64,000 bases of DNA from assembly GCF_004364325.1 (NCBI RefSeq), contig NZ_SOCP01000002.1, positions 496,001-560,000 of the forward strand, given 5' to 3'. The stretch comes from Actinophytocola oryzae. Its GTDB lineage: Bacteria; Actinomycetota; Actinomycetes; Mycobacteriales; Pseudonocardiaceae. The notes under the pieces were generated by a model. It was not told the origin of the DNA and did no database searches. It saw only the letters and a list, made by a program, of their open reading frames with translations. The position numbers and the translations under genes were made by a program. The stretch's first letter is position 1, and every line of letters begins with the position of its first letter. Of the stretch, positions 8,333-17,409 are shown one piece after another.

Positions 8333-10081
8333 CTATCCCACCGCTGTGCGGAAGGGTGTCGGCACGAGCAGTTCCACGTTGCGGTCGGAGACCGACCCTC
8401 GGCGGCCGTCCTCGCCGGGTACCGGACGTTCCCTGGACTGCCAGTCGTTGCCCGCCAGCTCCCTGGCCAGCGCGGCGAGCGCCGTGGGGGAGTCCAGTCG
8501 CCGCCCGGGGTTCGCGGGTGCGTCCATGTCCACGATCGTGGCGAAGATGGACAGGGTGCCGTCGGCGTTGTCGACCAGCTCCAGCACCCGGGACTGTTGC
8601 GGCCAGTCGATGTGGGCGGCCGTGTTGACCTCCCAGAAGCCGCCGCCGGCCGCCGCCCGGTGGGGGATCACGGTGTTGCGGTGGGTGTGCCCGTTGACCC
8701 ACAGCACCACGTTCGGGAAGCGCAGCAGCAGGTCGCGGACGCCCGCACCGTCGACCCGGCCCGGTTCGCCGACGACGTTGTCCATCGAGCCGACGGTGTG
8801 GTGGCTGAAGATCACGAAGAGCCGGTTCCCGCGGCGGTGGCCGGGTGTGCTGCTGCCCTCGGTCAGCTCACGTTCGAGCCACGCGTACTGCGCGGCGTCG
8901 ATGGAGCCCTCCGAGCCGCCGTTGGGGTTGACCGTGTCGAGCACAATGCCGCGCACCAGCCCCTGGTCGAACGCGTAGTAGGCGTTGCCGGTGTCCAGGT
9001 TCCACCGGCCGAAACCGTGCCCCCTCGGCGACGACGTGGTGGCGAAGTGCTCGCGGATCGTCTCGACGCGGCTCACGAACCGCCGGTCCGGGTCCGCGGT
9101 GACCGTGCGCGCCGGACCGCCCAGCAGGGTCGCGAGGCCACGCGGGTCCAGCGTCTGCAGCTGCTGGGCGAGGACGATGACGTCGGTGCCCGGCGGCAGG
9201 TCGACGATCTTGCGGTCGCCGACGGCCAGTGGCGCCAGCGCGGGGACCGGCGGCAGGTTCCCCTGGATCAGACCGTCGTGGTTGCCGTAGGCGGTGAGCC
9301 ACGGCATGTCCAGGCCTGCCGCGCGGAACGGCCGCCGCGCCGCGTCGAGCAGCCCCGGCACGGTCGGGAAACCGTAGCGGGCACGCGGTAGGTCGTCCTG
9401 CTGACCGGCGGGCGTGCCGTCCGGGTGCCAGTACCGCACGTCGTAGGACGTCTGGTCGGCGACGCCCTCGTAACGCGTCAGGTCGCCGGAGTCGGGCCGC
9501 ACCCGCCGCCCGTCGAGCAGGTCGATGTACCAGCGCAGCTCGTTGTGCTGCACGTTGTCCACGTTGTCGCCGGTCGCGATGGTGAACGCCAGCCGCAGCC
9601 CTGTCGCGGGCCCTAGCCCGACCCGGTTCATCGCGCGCACCATGGCGTCGCTGATGTGCGCGGACAGGAACTCGTGCGCCCGGTAGGACGACTCGAACGG
9701 CAGCAGACTCGCGAACGGCGAGTCGGGATCGTTGTAGCGGTCGAGGAACTCCACCCGGGCAGGCGACTGGGTGTCCATCGCGTGGATGTCGGTGAGCTGT
9801 CCGAACGCGACGATCGCGCGACCCCGGCCGTGGTGCCCGCCGCCCCGGCGGGCGGTGGTCAGCAGTTCGTCGCGGACCAGATGTGGTTCGCCCGGCCCAC
9901 GCACGATCGGCCGGTACCCGCCCGCGCCCGGCGGGCCGAGCAGCAGGGTGCGGTCCAGCGTGGTGTTCTCGGGGTGGAGGCGCCGGGGGTCCGCGTAGGC
10001 GGTGCCGCCCAGCGCTCCCGTGGCCGCCACGGCGGCGCCGAGCGTTCCGACGCGCAGGGCGTCCCGTCGGCTCAGCACCAT
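8333..10081 (-). CDS. Tat-exported metallophosphoesterase (TIGR03767-like)
   Basis: 582 residues. The Tat signal peptide starts [20 protein letters not shown] and ends near ALGGTAYA. Metallophosphoesterase motifs follow: [29 protein letters not shown] and NGHTHRN, which carry the Asp, Asn and His metal ligands. I choose ATG 10081 because GGAGG lies 6 nt upstream; an upstream in-frame ATG has no such site. The substrate of this actinobacterial family is not known to me. It stands alone, convergent with the hydratase gene. Confidence 0.85.
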   Translation of the reverse strand: MVLSRRDALRVGTLGAAVAATGALGGTAYADPRRLHPENTTLDRTLLLGPPGAGGYRPIVRGPGEPHLVRDELLTTARRGGGHHGRGRAIVAFGQLTDIHAMDTQSPARVEFLDRYNDPDSPFASLLPFESSYRAHEFLSAHISDAMVRAMNRVGLGPATGLRLAFTIATGDNVDNVQHNELRWYIDLLDGRRVRPDSGDLTRYEGVADQTSYDVRYWHPDGTPAGQQDDLPRARYGFPTVPGLLDAARRPFRAAGLDMPWLTAYGNHDGLIQGNLPPVPALAPLAVGDRKIVDLPPGTDVIVLAQQLQTLDPRGLATLLGGPARTVTADPDRRFVSRVETIREHFATTSSPRGHGFGRWNLDTGNAYYAFDQGLVRGIVLDTVNPNGGSEGSIDAAQYAWLERELTEGSSTPGHRRGNRLFVIFSHHTVGSMDNVVGEPGRVDGAGVRDLLLRFPNVVLWVNGHTHRNTVIPHRAAAGGGFWEVNTAAHIDWPQQSRVLELVDNADGTLSIFATIVDMDAPANPGRRLDSPTALAALARELAGNDWQSRERPVPGEDGRRGSVSDRNVELLVPTPFRTAVG

Positions 10082-10137
10082 CGCCGCCTCCTGACGTCGC
10101 GAACGTCGAAGCATTGAACGTCAAAAGGCGACGAAGG

Positions 10138-10560
10138 TCAACGTCGACCGCACCGAGCGAAACGGCCGGCAACGCGGTCAGGACAGGTGGTCGAACCGTG
10201 CGACGACGGCGTCGCCGCGCAGGACGGTGCCCGCCCACGGTAGTGCTGGCCGGACAACGCGTCCGAGGCCCGGCGGCGCGAGAACGTGAGCGCGACCCGG
10301 TCGCCCTGGTGGACGGGGACCGGTTCCCGCACCGGCAGGTACGCGTGCTTCCAACTGTCCGACGCCGTGCCGTGTTCGATGTCGTCGCCGGAGATGTCGA
10401 GCACCTGCACAACCCGGGCATCAGCGTGCACTGGGAGGGGCCGTGGGCGTCGGGCTTCCCGGTCGTGGACCAGCACACCTCCGACTGGACCGACGACCTG
10501 CTGAAGACGGCCGCGGAGCCACGTTCCTCCTGACCGGCGGGCGAGGCGCGGAGCAAGCGT
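10138..10560 (-). pseudogene. Possible remnant of a PRMT-like methyltransferase
   Basis: The minus strand reads DIEHGTASDSWKHAYLPV and then VHQGDRVALTF, which resembles the C-terminal barrel of arginine-methyltransferase-type enzymes. No catalytic Rossmann domain is readable upstream and the flanking translation is Arg/Pro-rich, as in non-coding GC-rich DNA. I read it as a decayed fragment with weak support; it could be chance. Confidence 0.3.
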
Positions 10561-10588
10561 GCCGCCGGTCGCGGTCATGGCGACCGCC

Positions 10589-10617
10589 TTGTCAATCAAG
10601 TGCTTGATGGATAGAGT
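10589..10617 (+). promoter_or_regulatory. Promoter with operator in the spacer, leaderless gene
   Basis: TTGTCA (10589-10594), 17 bp, TAGAGT (10612-10617), then the ATG 7 nt later, so the transcript is probably leaderless. The spacer contains the inverted repeat ATCAAG-TG-CTTGAT (10595-10608). The same 14-bp word recurs upstream of the P450 gene. A TetR protein is encoded between the two. Confidence 0.7.
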
Positions 10618-10623
10618 GGGTGC

Positions 10624-11322
10624 ATGTCAGCCACACCCGGTCCGTCCACCGGCGAGCCGCCCGTCAGGGGTCCGAAGACCTGTGACGCGAGCGGGATGTT
10701 CGCTATCCACCGCATGCTGCAGAGGTCCTTCGACGAGGCCGTCGAGCTGGTCGGTGGAGTCCCGGCGGGGGATGTCGGTCATGCGAAGGTCGTCGCCACG
10801 CAGTTGAACCTGATCTCGAACGCGCTGCATGCGCATCACGAGGGCGAGGACACACGGCTCTGGGACATGATCGACCAACGCGCGCCTGCCTGTTTCCTCC
10901 ACGTGGAGCGGATGAAGGTCCAGCACGCCGCCATGCTCGTGCACCTCCAGGCGCTCGACGAGGCGGTGCCCGCCTGGCGTGCCAGTGCCGCGCTCGCCGA
11001 TGCCGAACCGGTTCGGGTCGCCCTCGCCGGGGTCTCCGCCGCGCTCGCCGCGCACTTCCCCGACGAGGAGGCCAACATCGTGCCCGTCATCGAACACGTC
11101 GTCGCCCAGTCCGAGGTGGACTGGTTCGCCAAGCACGGCCGCAAGGCCACTCCCAGGGGGCAGGGATGGAACATGCTGGGCGCCATCCTCGCCGGTCAAC
11201 CCGACGGCGGCGCCATGTGGCTCAGGAAGCACATGCCCGGACCGGTCGGGCTGATCTGGCGATTCGTCGGCGCCCCTCGGTACGCACGCTTCCGTGCCGC
11301 CCTCGAGGGACGTCGACGCTGA
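10624..11322 (+). CDS. Hemerythrin-domain protein
   Basis: 232 residues with the HHE four-helix pattern: H in FAIHRML, H/H/E in LHAHHEGEDTRLW, H in VQHAAML, and H/E in AAHFPDEEANIVPVI. These would bind a di-iron centre. The C-terminal 70 residues are extra and include a Trp-rich segment (MWLRKHMPGPVGLIWR). Role may be oxygen, NO or iron sensing or handling. It shares its operator with the P450 gene, so the two are likely co-induced when the TetR repressor lets go. Confidence 0.82.
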   Translation: MSATPGPSTGEPPVRGPKTCDASGMFAIHRMLQRSFDEAVELVGGVPAGDVGHAKVVATQLNLISNALHAHHEGEDTRLWDMIDQRAPACFLHVERMKVQHAAMLVHLQALDEAVPAWRASAALADAEPVRVALAGVSAALAAHFPDEEANIVPVIEHVVAQSEVDWFAKHGRKATPRGQGWNMLGAILAGQPDGGAMWLRKHMPGPVGLIWRFVGAPRYARFRAALEGRRR

Positions 11323-11397
11323 CCGCGCAACCCGGTCGACCGGCGACCACTACGCTGACCGGCGAGCATCCGACTGGTACCCGTGGGAGGTTGGCCG

Positions 11398-11985
11398 ATG
11401 CCGGGTCGCAGGCGTACGGCCGTCGAGGGCGAGCAGCGGCGTGCGCAGATCATCGAGGCCGCCGAGCACGCGATCGCCACGACGGGCTTCGAGGGCCTGC
11501 GCGTCCGCGACGTCGCCGACCAGGTGGGCATCAACATCGCCACGCTGCACTACCACTTCCCCACGAAGGAGGCGCTGGTCGCGGCCGTCGTCCAGCGGAT
11601 CGTCAGCACCCTCGACCGGGTGCCGCTGAGCGACCCCGTGCAAGACCCTCGGCAGATGCTGGTCGACCACGTCGAGCACATCCTCGGTCGCTTCGGCGCT
11701 GACCGGAACCTGTTCGTGGTGCTCAACGAGACCTACGCCAGGGCAGACCGGGACGCGGAGCTCCGCGCGGTGCTGCTGGCCAACGACCACGCCTGGGCCG
11801 AGTACCTGCGGACCATCTTCGCCGCGGGCCGCGACGCGGGGCAGTTCCGGACGGATCTCGATCCGGACGGAGCCACCGTGCTGGTCATCGGCTTCCTCAA
11901 GAGCCTGCTCACCCAGCTGGACCTCACCGCGGAGCGCAGACGCCTGGCCGCCGACGAGATCATCCGCGCCGTCACCGCCCCGTAG
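11398..11985 (+). CDS. TetR-family transcription repressor
   Basis: 195 residues. The helix-turn-helix is near residues 28-55 (GLRVRDVADQVGINIATLHYHFPTKEALV). The rest is a variable ligand-binding helical domain. ATG 11398 has GGGAGG 7 nt upstream; a further in-frame GTG at 11383 lacks one. It lies between two genes that carry an identical 14-bp palindrome, which makes it the best candidate to bind them. I see no copy of the palindrome in its own upstream region. Confidence 0.88.
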   Translation: MPGRRRTAVEGEQRRAQIIEAAEHAIATTGFEGLRVRDVADQVGINIATLHYHFPTKEALVAAVVQRIVSTLDRVPLSDPVQDPRQMLVDHVEHILGRFGADRNLFVVLNETYARADRDAELRAVLLANDHAWAEYLRTIFAAGRDAGQFRTDLDPDGATVLVIGFLKSLLTQLDLTAERRRLAADEIIRAVTAP

Positions 11986-12065
11986 ACCTCGACGACCGGC
12001 GTGTGCTGGTCGTCGCCGTCACGCCTCCCGCACAGGACCGAGTAGATCGTGCGGGCTCATTCGTC

Positions 12066-12081
12066 CATCAAGTGCTTGATG
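12066..12081. promoter_or_regulatory. Second copy of the TetR-type operator
   Basis: CATCAAGTGCTTGATG, 7-bp arms around TG, identical over 14 bp to 10595-10608. It lies about 47 bp upstream of the P450 start codon. Confidence 0.7.
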
Positions 12082-12127
12082 TGTGTCGTCGGGCTGCCAC
12101 TTCGACCCAAGGTGGAATCGGACAACC

Positions 12128-13312
12128 ATGACCGCACCGACAGGACCATTCCCCTCCCACGACCCGTTCACGGCGGAGGACCAGGCAGGGTTCCTCCTGG
12201 CAACCGGGGCGAAAAGCCCGCTGGCCTGGCTGCCGTCGCTGGACTCGTACCTGGTCAGCAAGTACGAGTACGTGCTGAGGTTGCTCAGGGATCCCCGGCT
12301 CACCAACGAGACGATGACCTACCTGTTCGACCGGTTGTCACCCGCCGACCAGGACAGAGTGCGGCACGTCCGCCGTTCCGTCGACATGTGGATGGGCGGC
12401 ACCACGTCCGAGAACCACGCCCGGTTCCAGAAACTGCTCAAGAGCTCCTTCAGCGTGTCCGCCGTGAACGCCCTGCGGCCCCGCGTGCGCGACCTGACCC
12501 ACGAGCTGCTGGACGCGGTGGTCGGTGCCGGCCGGATGGACATCGTGGCCGATCTGGCCCTCCCGTTGCCCGCCGACGTCATCGCCGAGATGCTCGGCAT
12601 GCCGGCGGCCGACCGGGACCTGCTGCGCGTCTGGTCGCGCGACGTCCTGGGGATCTTCCAGCAGGGGACCATGGATCGGCTGCTCGCCGGACAGACGGCC
12701 ATCGAGGAGATGGAGGACTACCTGCGACCGATGGTCGCCGCGCGCCGCACCGACCCCCGTGACGACCTGATCACCATGTTCACCGAGGCCGAGCGGGACG
12801 GCCGGGTGACCGAGGACGAGATCGTCGCCAACTGCGTCATGTTGCTGTTCGGTGCGCACCAGACGACCGCGACAGTGATCACGCACGGCCTGGCGCTGCT
12901 GATGCGACACCCGGAGCAGATGGCGTTGTTGCGGGCCGAGCCGGACCGAACCCCGGCCGCTGTCGAGGAGATCGTGCGGTTCGACGGTCCGAACAAGGCG
13001 ATCGCCAGACGCAGCCTGCAACCGCTGACCATCGCGGGCCACGACTTTCCCGTGGGCCAGAACTTCCTGCTGTCCCTGCAGTTCGCCAACCGCGACCCGG
13101 ACGCCTACACCCACCCGGACCGGTTCGACATCACCCGCACGGACGACACCCGCCATCTCGGCTTCGGCATGGGCACCTACTACTGCCTGGGCGCCGCACT
13201 CGCTCGTGCGCAGGTGGACGAATGCCTGCGGATCGTGCTCGGCCGGCTGCCGGAACTGTCCGAGGGACGGCAGTTCGGCCATCACTACACGCGCCTGCCA
13301 GTACGGTTCTGA
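12128..13312 (+). CDS. Cytochrome P450
   Basis: 394 residues. The oxygen-activation helix reads LLFGAHQTTATVITHG, the ExxR pair is EEIVRFDG plus the downstream R, and the heme loop is FGMGTYYCLG with the axial Cys. Soluble bacterial class I type, needing ferredoxin and reductase supplied elsewhere. ATG 12128 follows AAGGTGGA; an upstream GTG at 12083 is in frame but has no better site. The substrate is unknown; the palindrome upstream suggests induction by the ligand of the nearby TetR protein. Confidence 0.9.
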   Translation: MTAPTGPFPSHDPFTAEDQAGFLLATGAKSPLAWLPSLDSYLVSKYEYVLRLLRDPRLTNETMTYLFDRLSPADQDRVRHVRRSVDMWMGGTTSENHARFQKLLKSSFSVSAVNALRPRVRDLTHELLDAVVGAGRMDIVADLALPLPADVIAEMLGMPAADRDLLRVWSRDVLGIFQQGTMDRLLAGQTAIEEMEDYLRPMVAARRTDPRDDLITMFTEAERDGRVTEDEIVANCVMLLFGAHQTTATVITHGLALLMRHPEQMALLRAEPDRTPAAVEEIVRFDGPNKAIARRSLQPLTIAGHDFPVGQNFLLSLQFANRDPDAYTHPDRFDITRTDDTRHLGFGMGTYYCLGAALARAQVDECLRIVLGRLPELSEGRQFGHHYTRLPVRF

Positions 13313-13408
13313 CACAGGGTCGTCCCGTTGGGGACTGTGCCGACGGCACGACTGACCCGGAGGTGCCCGACCCCGAAGACGAGGCCCTGCAAGGCCGCGT
13401 GACCGGCC

Positions 13409-16012
13409 TCACGCGGAGAGGATCTCGACGTACCCGTTCGTCCCGTTCACGCGGATCCGCTGCCCGTCGGAGATCAGGCGGGTGGCGTGCTCGACGCCGA
13501 CGACGGCGGGCAGGCCGTACTCGCGTGCGATCACCGCGCCGTGGGTCATGAGGCCGCCCACCTCCGTGACCAGGCCGGTGATCGCCACGAACAGGGGCGT
13601 CCAGCTGGGGTCGGTGTAGGCGGTGACCAGGATGTCGCCAGCCTCGAGGTCGGCCTGCGCCATGTCGAGGATGACGCGGGCCCGCCCCTCGACGGTCCCG
13701 GCGGAGACGGCGAGGCCGACGAGCGCGCCCTCGGGCAGGTCGGCGCGTCGGTAGGTCCCGGCGACGGCCTCACCGTCCGATGTGAACACCCGGGGCGGTG
13801 TGAGCGCCTCGTACGACCGGAACGCCTCCCTGCGGCTGCTGACGAGCGCGTCGTCCACCTGGTCGGTGCGCACGACGTCGTGCAGCTCGGACAGCCTGAG
13901 GTAGAAGATGTCCTCCTTCTCGCGGAGCACCCCGGCCCGCACGAGGCGCTCGGCCTCACCCAGCAGGGCCTGCTTGTACACGAAGTAGCGGCTCACCATG
14001 CCGTACTTCGGGTACTCCCGGTAACCGATGAAGGTGCGGACCCGGTCGATCATCCGCCGGGTCTCCTCGGCCTTCCGCTCGCCGTCCGGCAGTGCCCGCA
14101 GGCGCTCCAGCAGCTCGTCGGCCTTCCGCAGCGCCTCCTGCCGCCCCTGCTCGAAGCGCCTCGGGCCCGCGCCGTGCTCGAAGTTCCTGACGTTGCCGAG
14201 GATGACGGGCACGAGCGTGGTGGGCCGCTCGCTCCACCTCGGCTTCGTGACGTCGATCTCGCCGACGCAGCGCATGCCGTACCGGTCGAGGTAGCCGACG
14301 ATGGCGTCCCGTGCCTCCGGCCCGCCGGGGAGCGTGGCCAGCTCGTCGAGGAAGTCGTCGTCCTCGACGCGTTCGAGGAAGGCCACGACCTCGGGACGGG
14401 GGCGGATCACGTCGGCGACGTCCAGGAGTGCGAGCCCCATCTCGGAGGTGACGTTGTGGGGGACGGACTGGGTGAGGGTGTCGGCCGCGTTCTTCTCGCC
14501 AAGCCACGTGTGCAGCTTGTCGTTGAGCCACCAGGTGGCGTCCATCCCGGCCACGACCACCTGCATGCTCAGTTCGCTGAACTGGATCCGCTTCAGCTCC
14601 TGGATGTCCGCCGGGATGAACTCGAGCAGCCCGGTCCCCGACCTGGTGCGGATCTCGCGCTTCAGGGCGGCGACGGAGGCCTGGGAGCGTTCGATCAGCT
14701 CGGCGACGATGGCCGGGTCGGTCCCGACCGTGCCCTGCGAGCCGGGCAGCGACCACCCCTGGGGGTCGTCCGGGACCGACGGGATGAAGTCACCGCGTTC
14801 GATGACGGTCTCCAACGCGTCCCTGATGAGCGGGTCGGACCGCCCGAGCGCCTCCAGGAGCCCGGAGCGGCCCGCGGGGGAGGACAGGGTGCGGGTGACG
14901 TCGACGAACAGCCGCCCGCCGGCCTCGGCCATGGGAAAGGGGGTCGTCAGCTGCCACAGGGACAGCCCGAGGGGTTTCATGGCGTCGGTCATCATCTGCT
15001 GGTGACCGACGGAGACGTACACGTGGTTGTCCCCGTCGGTGGTCTCGGGGAGCGGGAAGAGCGTGGTGATCGGCCGGCTCTGGACGACGGAGAACCCGTC
15101 GCCGACCAGGCACCACTCGATGTCCTGGGGGTGGCCGAACCGCGCCTCGATCCGCCGCCCGAGCCGTACGAGCCGCACCACCTGCTCGTCGGTCAGCACC
15201 GGCCGCTCCCGCGAACCGGGCTCGATCGCCTGCTCGCGCGTCCCACCTCCCGGCACGGCGTGGATGGCGAGCTGCTTGGCGGCGACCGTCCTGTCGACGA
15301 CGTCGCCGTCCCGCACCCGGTACACGTCCGCGTTCACCAGACCGGAGACCAGTGCCTCGCCGAGGCCGAAGCCGGCCTCCACTGTGGACACCTTGCGGTT
15401 CGACGTGACGGGGTCGGCCGTGAACAGGATGCCCGCGGCGTCCGAGAACACCATCCGCTGCACGACGACGGCCATGTGGACCCTGCGGTGGTCGAAGCCG
15501 TTGCGCAGTCGGTAGGTCACGGCCCGCTCGGTGAACAGCGAGGCCCAGCAGCGGCTGACGTGCGCGAGGACCGCCGAGGGGCCGACGACGTTCAGGTACG
15601 TGTCCTGCTGGCCCGCGAAGGAGGCGGTGGGCAGGTCCTCGGCTGTCGCGCTGGATCGGACGGCGTAGGCGCCCTCGCCGAGCGGCCGGGTGATCGCCGC
15701 GGCCAGGTCGTCGGGGATGGGGGCCTCTTCGATGCCGCGGCGGATCTCCGCGCTGAGCGTGTGGATCGCGTCCCCGTCGCCCGGTGTCAAACGTGACAGC
15801 CGGTCGAGCTGGTCATCGATCGTCTGTGCGATCACGCGCCGGAAGGCGTCCGTCGTCACGCAGAAGCCGGGCGGGACCTGGATGCCGTCGATGCGCGAAA
15901 GCTCCCCGAGATGCGCGCCCTTGCCCCCGACCAGGGCGACCTGCGTCCGGTCGATCTCCGTCAGCTCCAGCACGTAGCGGTCGGGCGGCACATCGCCTTC
16001 GGTGTCAGGCAT
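13409..16012 (-). CDS. rph: Rifampin phosphotransferase
   Basis: 867 residues, matching the Rph family in length and layout. The N-terminal ATP-grasp domain has VGGKGAHLGELSRIDGI, PPGFCVTTDAF and YAVRSSATAEDLPTASFAGQQ. The middle is the rifampin-binding domain. The C-terminal swivelling domain holds the phosphohistidine in GGLMTHGAVIAREYGLPAVVG. Rph uses ATP to phosphorylate the ansa hydroxyl of rifamycins, giving resistance. PEP synthase and PPDK are related, but the start PDRYVLELTEIDRTQVALVGGKG and the RAE upstream favour Rph. ATG 16012 follows AGGGGGAA. Confidence 0.9.
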   Translation of the reverse strand: MPDTEGDVPPDRYVLELTEIDRTQVALVGGKGAHLGELSRIDGIQVPPGFCVTTDAFRRVIAQTIDDQLDRLSRLTPGDGDAIHTLSAEIRRGIEEAPIPDDLAAAITRPLGEGAYAVRSSATAEDLPTASFAGQQDTYLNVVGPSAVLAHVSRCWASLFTERAVTYRLRNGFDHRRVHMAVVVQRMVFSDAAGILFTADPVTSNRKVSTVEAGFGLGEALVSGLVNADVYRVRDGDVVDRTVAAKQLAIHAVPGGGTREQAIEPGSRERPVLTDEQVVRLVRLGRRIEARFGHPQDIEWCLVGDGFSVVQSRPITTLFPLPETTDGDNHVYVSVGHQQMMTDAMKPLGLSLWQLTTPFPMAEAGGRLFVDVTRTLSSPAGRSGLLEALGRSDPLIRDALETVIERGDFIPSVPDDPQGWSLPGSQGTVGTDPAIVAELIERSQASVAALKREIRTRSGTGLLEFIPADIQELKRIQFSELSMQVVVAGMDATWWLNDKLHTWLGEKNAADTLTQSVPHNVTSEMGLALLDVADVIRPRPEVVAFLERVEDDDFLDELATLPGGPEARDAIVGYLDRYGMRCVGEIDVTKPRWSERPTTLVPVILGNVRNFEHGAGPRRFEQGRQEALRKADELLERLRALPDGERKAEETRRMIDRVRTFIGYREYPKYGMVSRYFVYKQALLGEAERLVRAGVLREKEDIFYLRLSELHDVVRTDQVDDALVSSRREAFRSYEALTPPRVFTSDGEAVAGTYRRADLPEGALVGLAVSAGTVEGRARVILDMAQADLEAGDILVTAYTDPSWTPLFVAITGLVTEVGGLMTHGAVIAREYGLPAVVGVEHATRLISDGQRIRVNGTNGYVEILSA

Positions 16013-16055
16013 TTCGCTGGTTCCCCCTGCGTGGTTCGCGGTGTGAGCCGAGAAT

Positions 16056-16090
16056 TCTGCGGCAGGACCCGGGTCTTGCCGCAAGCCCCC
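16056..16090 (-). promoter_or_regulatory. Rifamycin-associated element (RAE) upstream of rph
   Basis: Imperfect inverted repeat: on the plus strand TCTGCGGCAGGACCC (16056-16070) abuts GGGTCTTGCCGCAAG (16071-16085) and is followed by CCCCC. On the rph strand it reads GGGGGCTTGCGGCAAG..., which matches my memory of the RAE found before rifamycin-inactivating genes. A CAGAAT hexamer at the gene-proximal end could be the -10. Confidence 0.75.
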
Positions 16091-16435
16091 CGGCGTGCTG
16101 TACATTGATCATGGCGGGGAGTGCGACTCCTTGCCACTTTTGCTTTCCTGGCCCGGTGGCGACTACGAGGTGGCGGCCGTGAACAGTCAACCCACACACG
16201 CGGCCACGTCGCCGGCGTCGGTCCGCCGCTGACCCCGACCCTTCCGCGTCACACCGAGAACCGGCCACAGCACCCGAAAGGGCAGCGGATTCGCGCCGAA
16301 GTACCGACCCATGGCCACTGCTGTCGAAAGCCCTGCCGGACCTAGGTTCTTCGGCGTCTACTTGGGACCGGAGCCGGGACGACCGTCGAGAAGTGACGGA
16401 ACCCGCCGTTCCCCACGCAGCGAAGGGAGGATCCC
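16091..16435. other. Intergenic region
   Basis: About 345 bp between the rph promoter and the lectin gene. It must hold the lectin promoter. GGGAGG just before 16436 is the lectin ribosome site. I see no supported gene; the open frames here have arginine- and proline-rich shadow composition. Confidence 0.4.
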
Positions 16436-16990
16436 GTGCAGAGGTTCCGCGTGGTCGCGGTGCTCGCGGGCACCGCGGCGGCCCTGGTCTCGTTCGTGCC
16501 GGGCGCCGCGGCGACCGGCCTTCCCCAGGGCCCCTACGAGATCTACAACGACAGCCATGGCGCCCACATGTGCCTGGACGTGCCGGGCGGCAACCCCGCC
16601 GGTGGCGCCAGGATCCAGCAGTGGGACTGCTGGGGCGGGGACATGCAGAAGTGGTACGCCGAGTTCACGGCCTACGGCGCCGTAGGCGAACCCGCCTACT
16701 TCCGCTACCGGAACGTCGCCACGAACAAGTGCCTCGACATCCCGGGAGGCGACCCGGCCAACGGCGTCCAGGTCCAACAGTGGGACTGCTGGGCAGACGG
16801 GTCGGCCGGGCTGATGCAGCAGTGGCAGGCGCTGCCGATGGACCCGTCGAGCACCCACGTGATGCTGAGGAACCGCCTCACCCGCAAGTGCGTCGACATC
16901 CCGGGCGGCGACCGGAACCCCGGCGTCATCGTGCAGCAGTGGGACTGCTGGGGCGGGGACATGCAGACGTGGCGGGAGGAATGGCCGTGA
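16436..16990 (+). CDS. Secreted ricin-type beta-trefoil lectin
   Basis: 184 residues. A Sec signal peptide (QRFRVVAVLAGTAAALVSFV, cleaved near GAAATG) precedes a single beta-trefoil with three repeats. Each repeat has (C)LD(I/V)PGG followed by QQWDCW, the QxW carbohydrate-binding signature. No catalytic domain is attached. It probably binds sugars outside the cell. GTG start with GGGAGG. Its neighbour on the other strand is a truncated fucosidase gene; such lectin domains are often joined to glycosidases. Confidence 0.85.
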   Translation: MQRFRVVAVLAGTAAALVSFVPGAAATGLPQGPYEIYNDSHGAHMCLDVPGGNPAGGARIQQWDCWGGDMQKWYAEFTAYGAVGEPAYFRYRNVATNKCLDIPGGDPANGVQVQQWDCWADGSAGLMQQWQALPMDPSSTHVMLRNRLTRKCVDIPGGDRNPGVIVQQWDCWGGDMQTWREEWP

Positions 16991-16993
16991 CCG

Positions 16994-17224
16994 TCACACC
17001 GTTCCGTCGGGCCGCCGGTACTCGCCCCGAAAGGCGCTGTACAGCCCGAAGTGCATGAACATGCCGAACCGGTCGTCGCGGTATGCCCTGGTTCTGGCGG
17101 CGGTGAACACGTCGTCGACCGCGTAGTTGTCACCGGGTGCCGCCTGGGCGGCGGGTGGCACGAGGACTGGGCCCACCCAAGCCAGGAGGGCCACGAGAAG
17201 TAGTCTCATCGCAGGGGAATGCAT
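16994..17224 (-). pseudogene. Truncated GH29 alpha-L-fucosidase, N-terminal fragment
   Basis: About 76 residues: a signal peptide (RLLLVALLAWVGPVLV ... AQA) and then the first strand of a GH29 barrel, DDRFGMFMHFGLYSAFRGEY. Intact enzymes exceed 400 residues; here a stop follows at once and the opposite-strand lectin gene begins. The catalytic nucleophile region is absent, so it cannot be an active fucosidase. Confidence 0.6.
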
Positions 17225-17348
17225 GGAGCCACCAACTCCTTTGTTGTCGCTCCGGCACCAATACATCGGATGTATATCGTCCCGTTCCTACACGTCGCTC
17301 GGCCTGTGTCGCAAGACTGCGAGTGATCGGACGTGTACTCACGCGCAC

Positions 17349-17387
17349 TAGTCAGTGCTACTGTGTACTGGTAGTCAGTGACACTGA
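17349..17387. promoter_or_regulatory. Repeated TAGTCAGTG operator-like sites before the ABC exporter
   Basis: TAGTCAGTG occurs at 17349 and again at 17372. The second is part of TCAGTG-A-CACTGA (17375-17387), a 6-bp inverted repeat around one base. They sit 22-60 bp upstream of the ATPase start. No regulator gene is adjacent, so a regulator encoded elsewhere is likely. Confidence 0.5.
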
Positions 17388-17409
17388 ATAGTGGAACGGA
17401 GGGGTGCGC

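Noticed and set aside
8210..9391. Plus-strand ORF opposite the metallophosphoesterase
   Set aside because: Antisense shadow with no recognisable domain, while the minus strand holds all metal-ligand motifs.
13487..15796. 769-codon plus-strand ORF opposite rph
   Set aside because: Its translation is low-complexity Asp/Gly/Val/His-rich, as expected for the antisense of a GC-rich gene; rph motifs on the other strand are complete.
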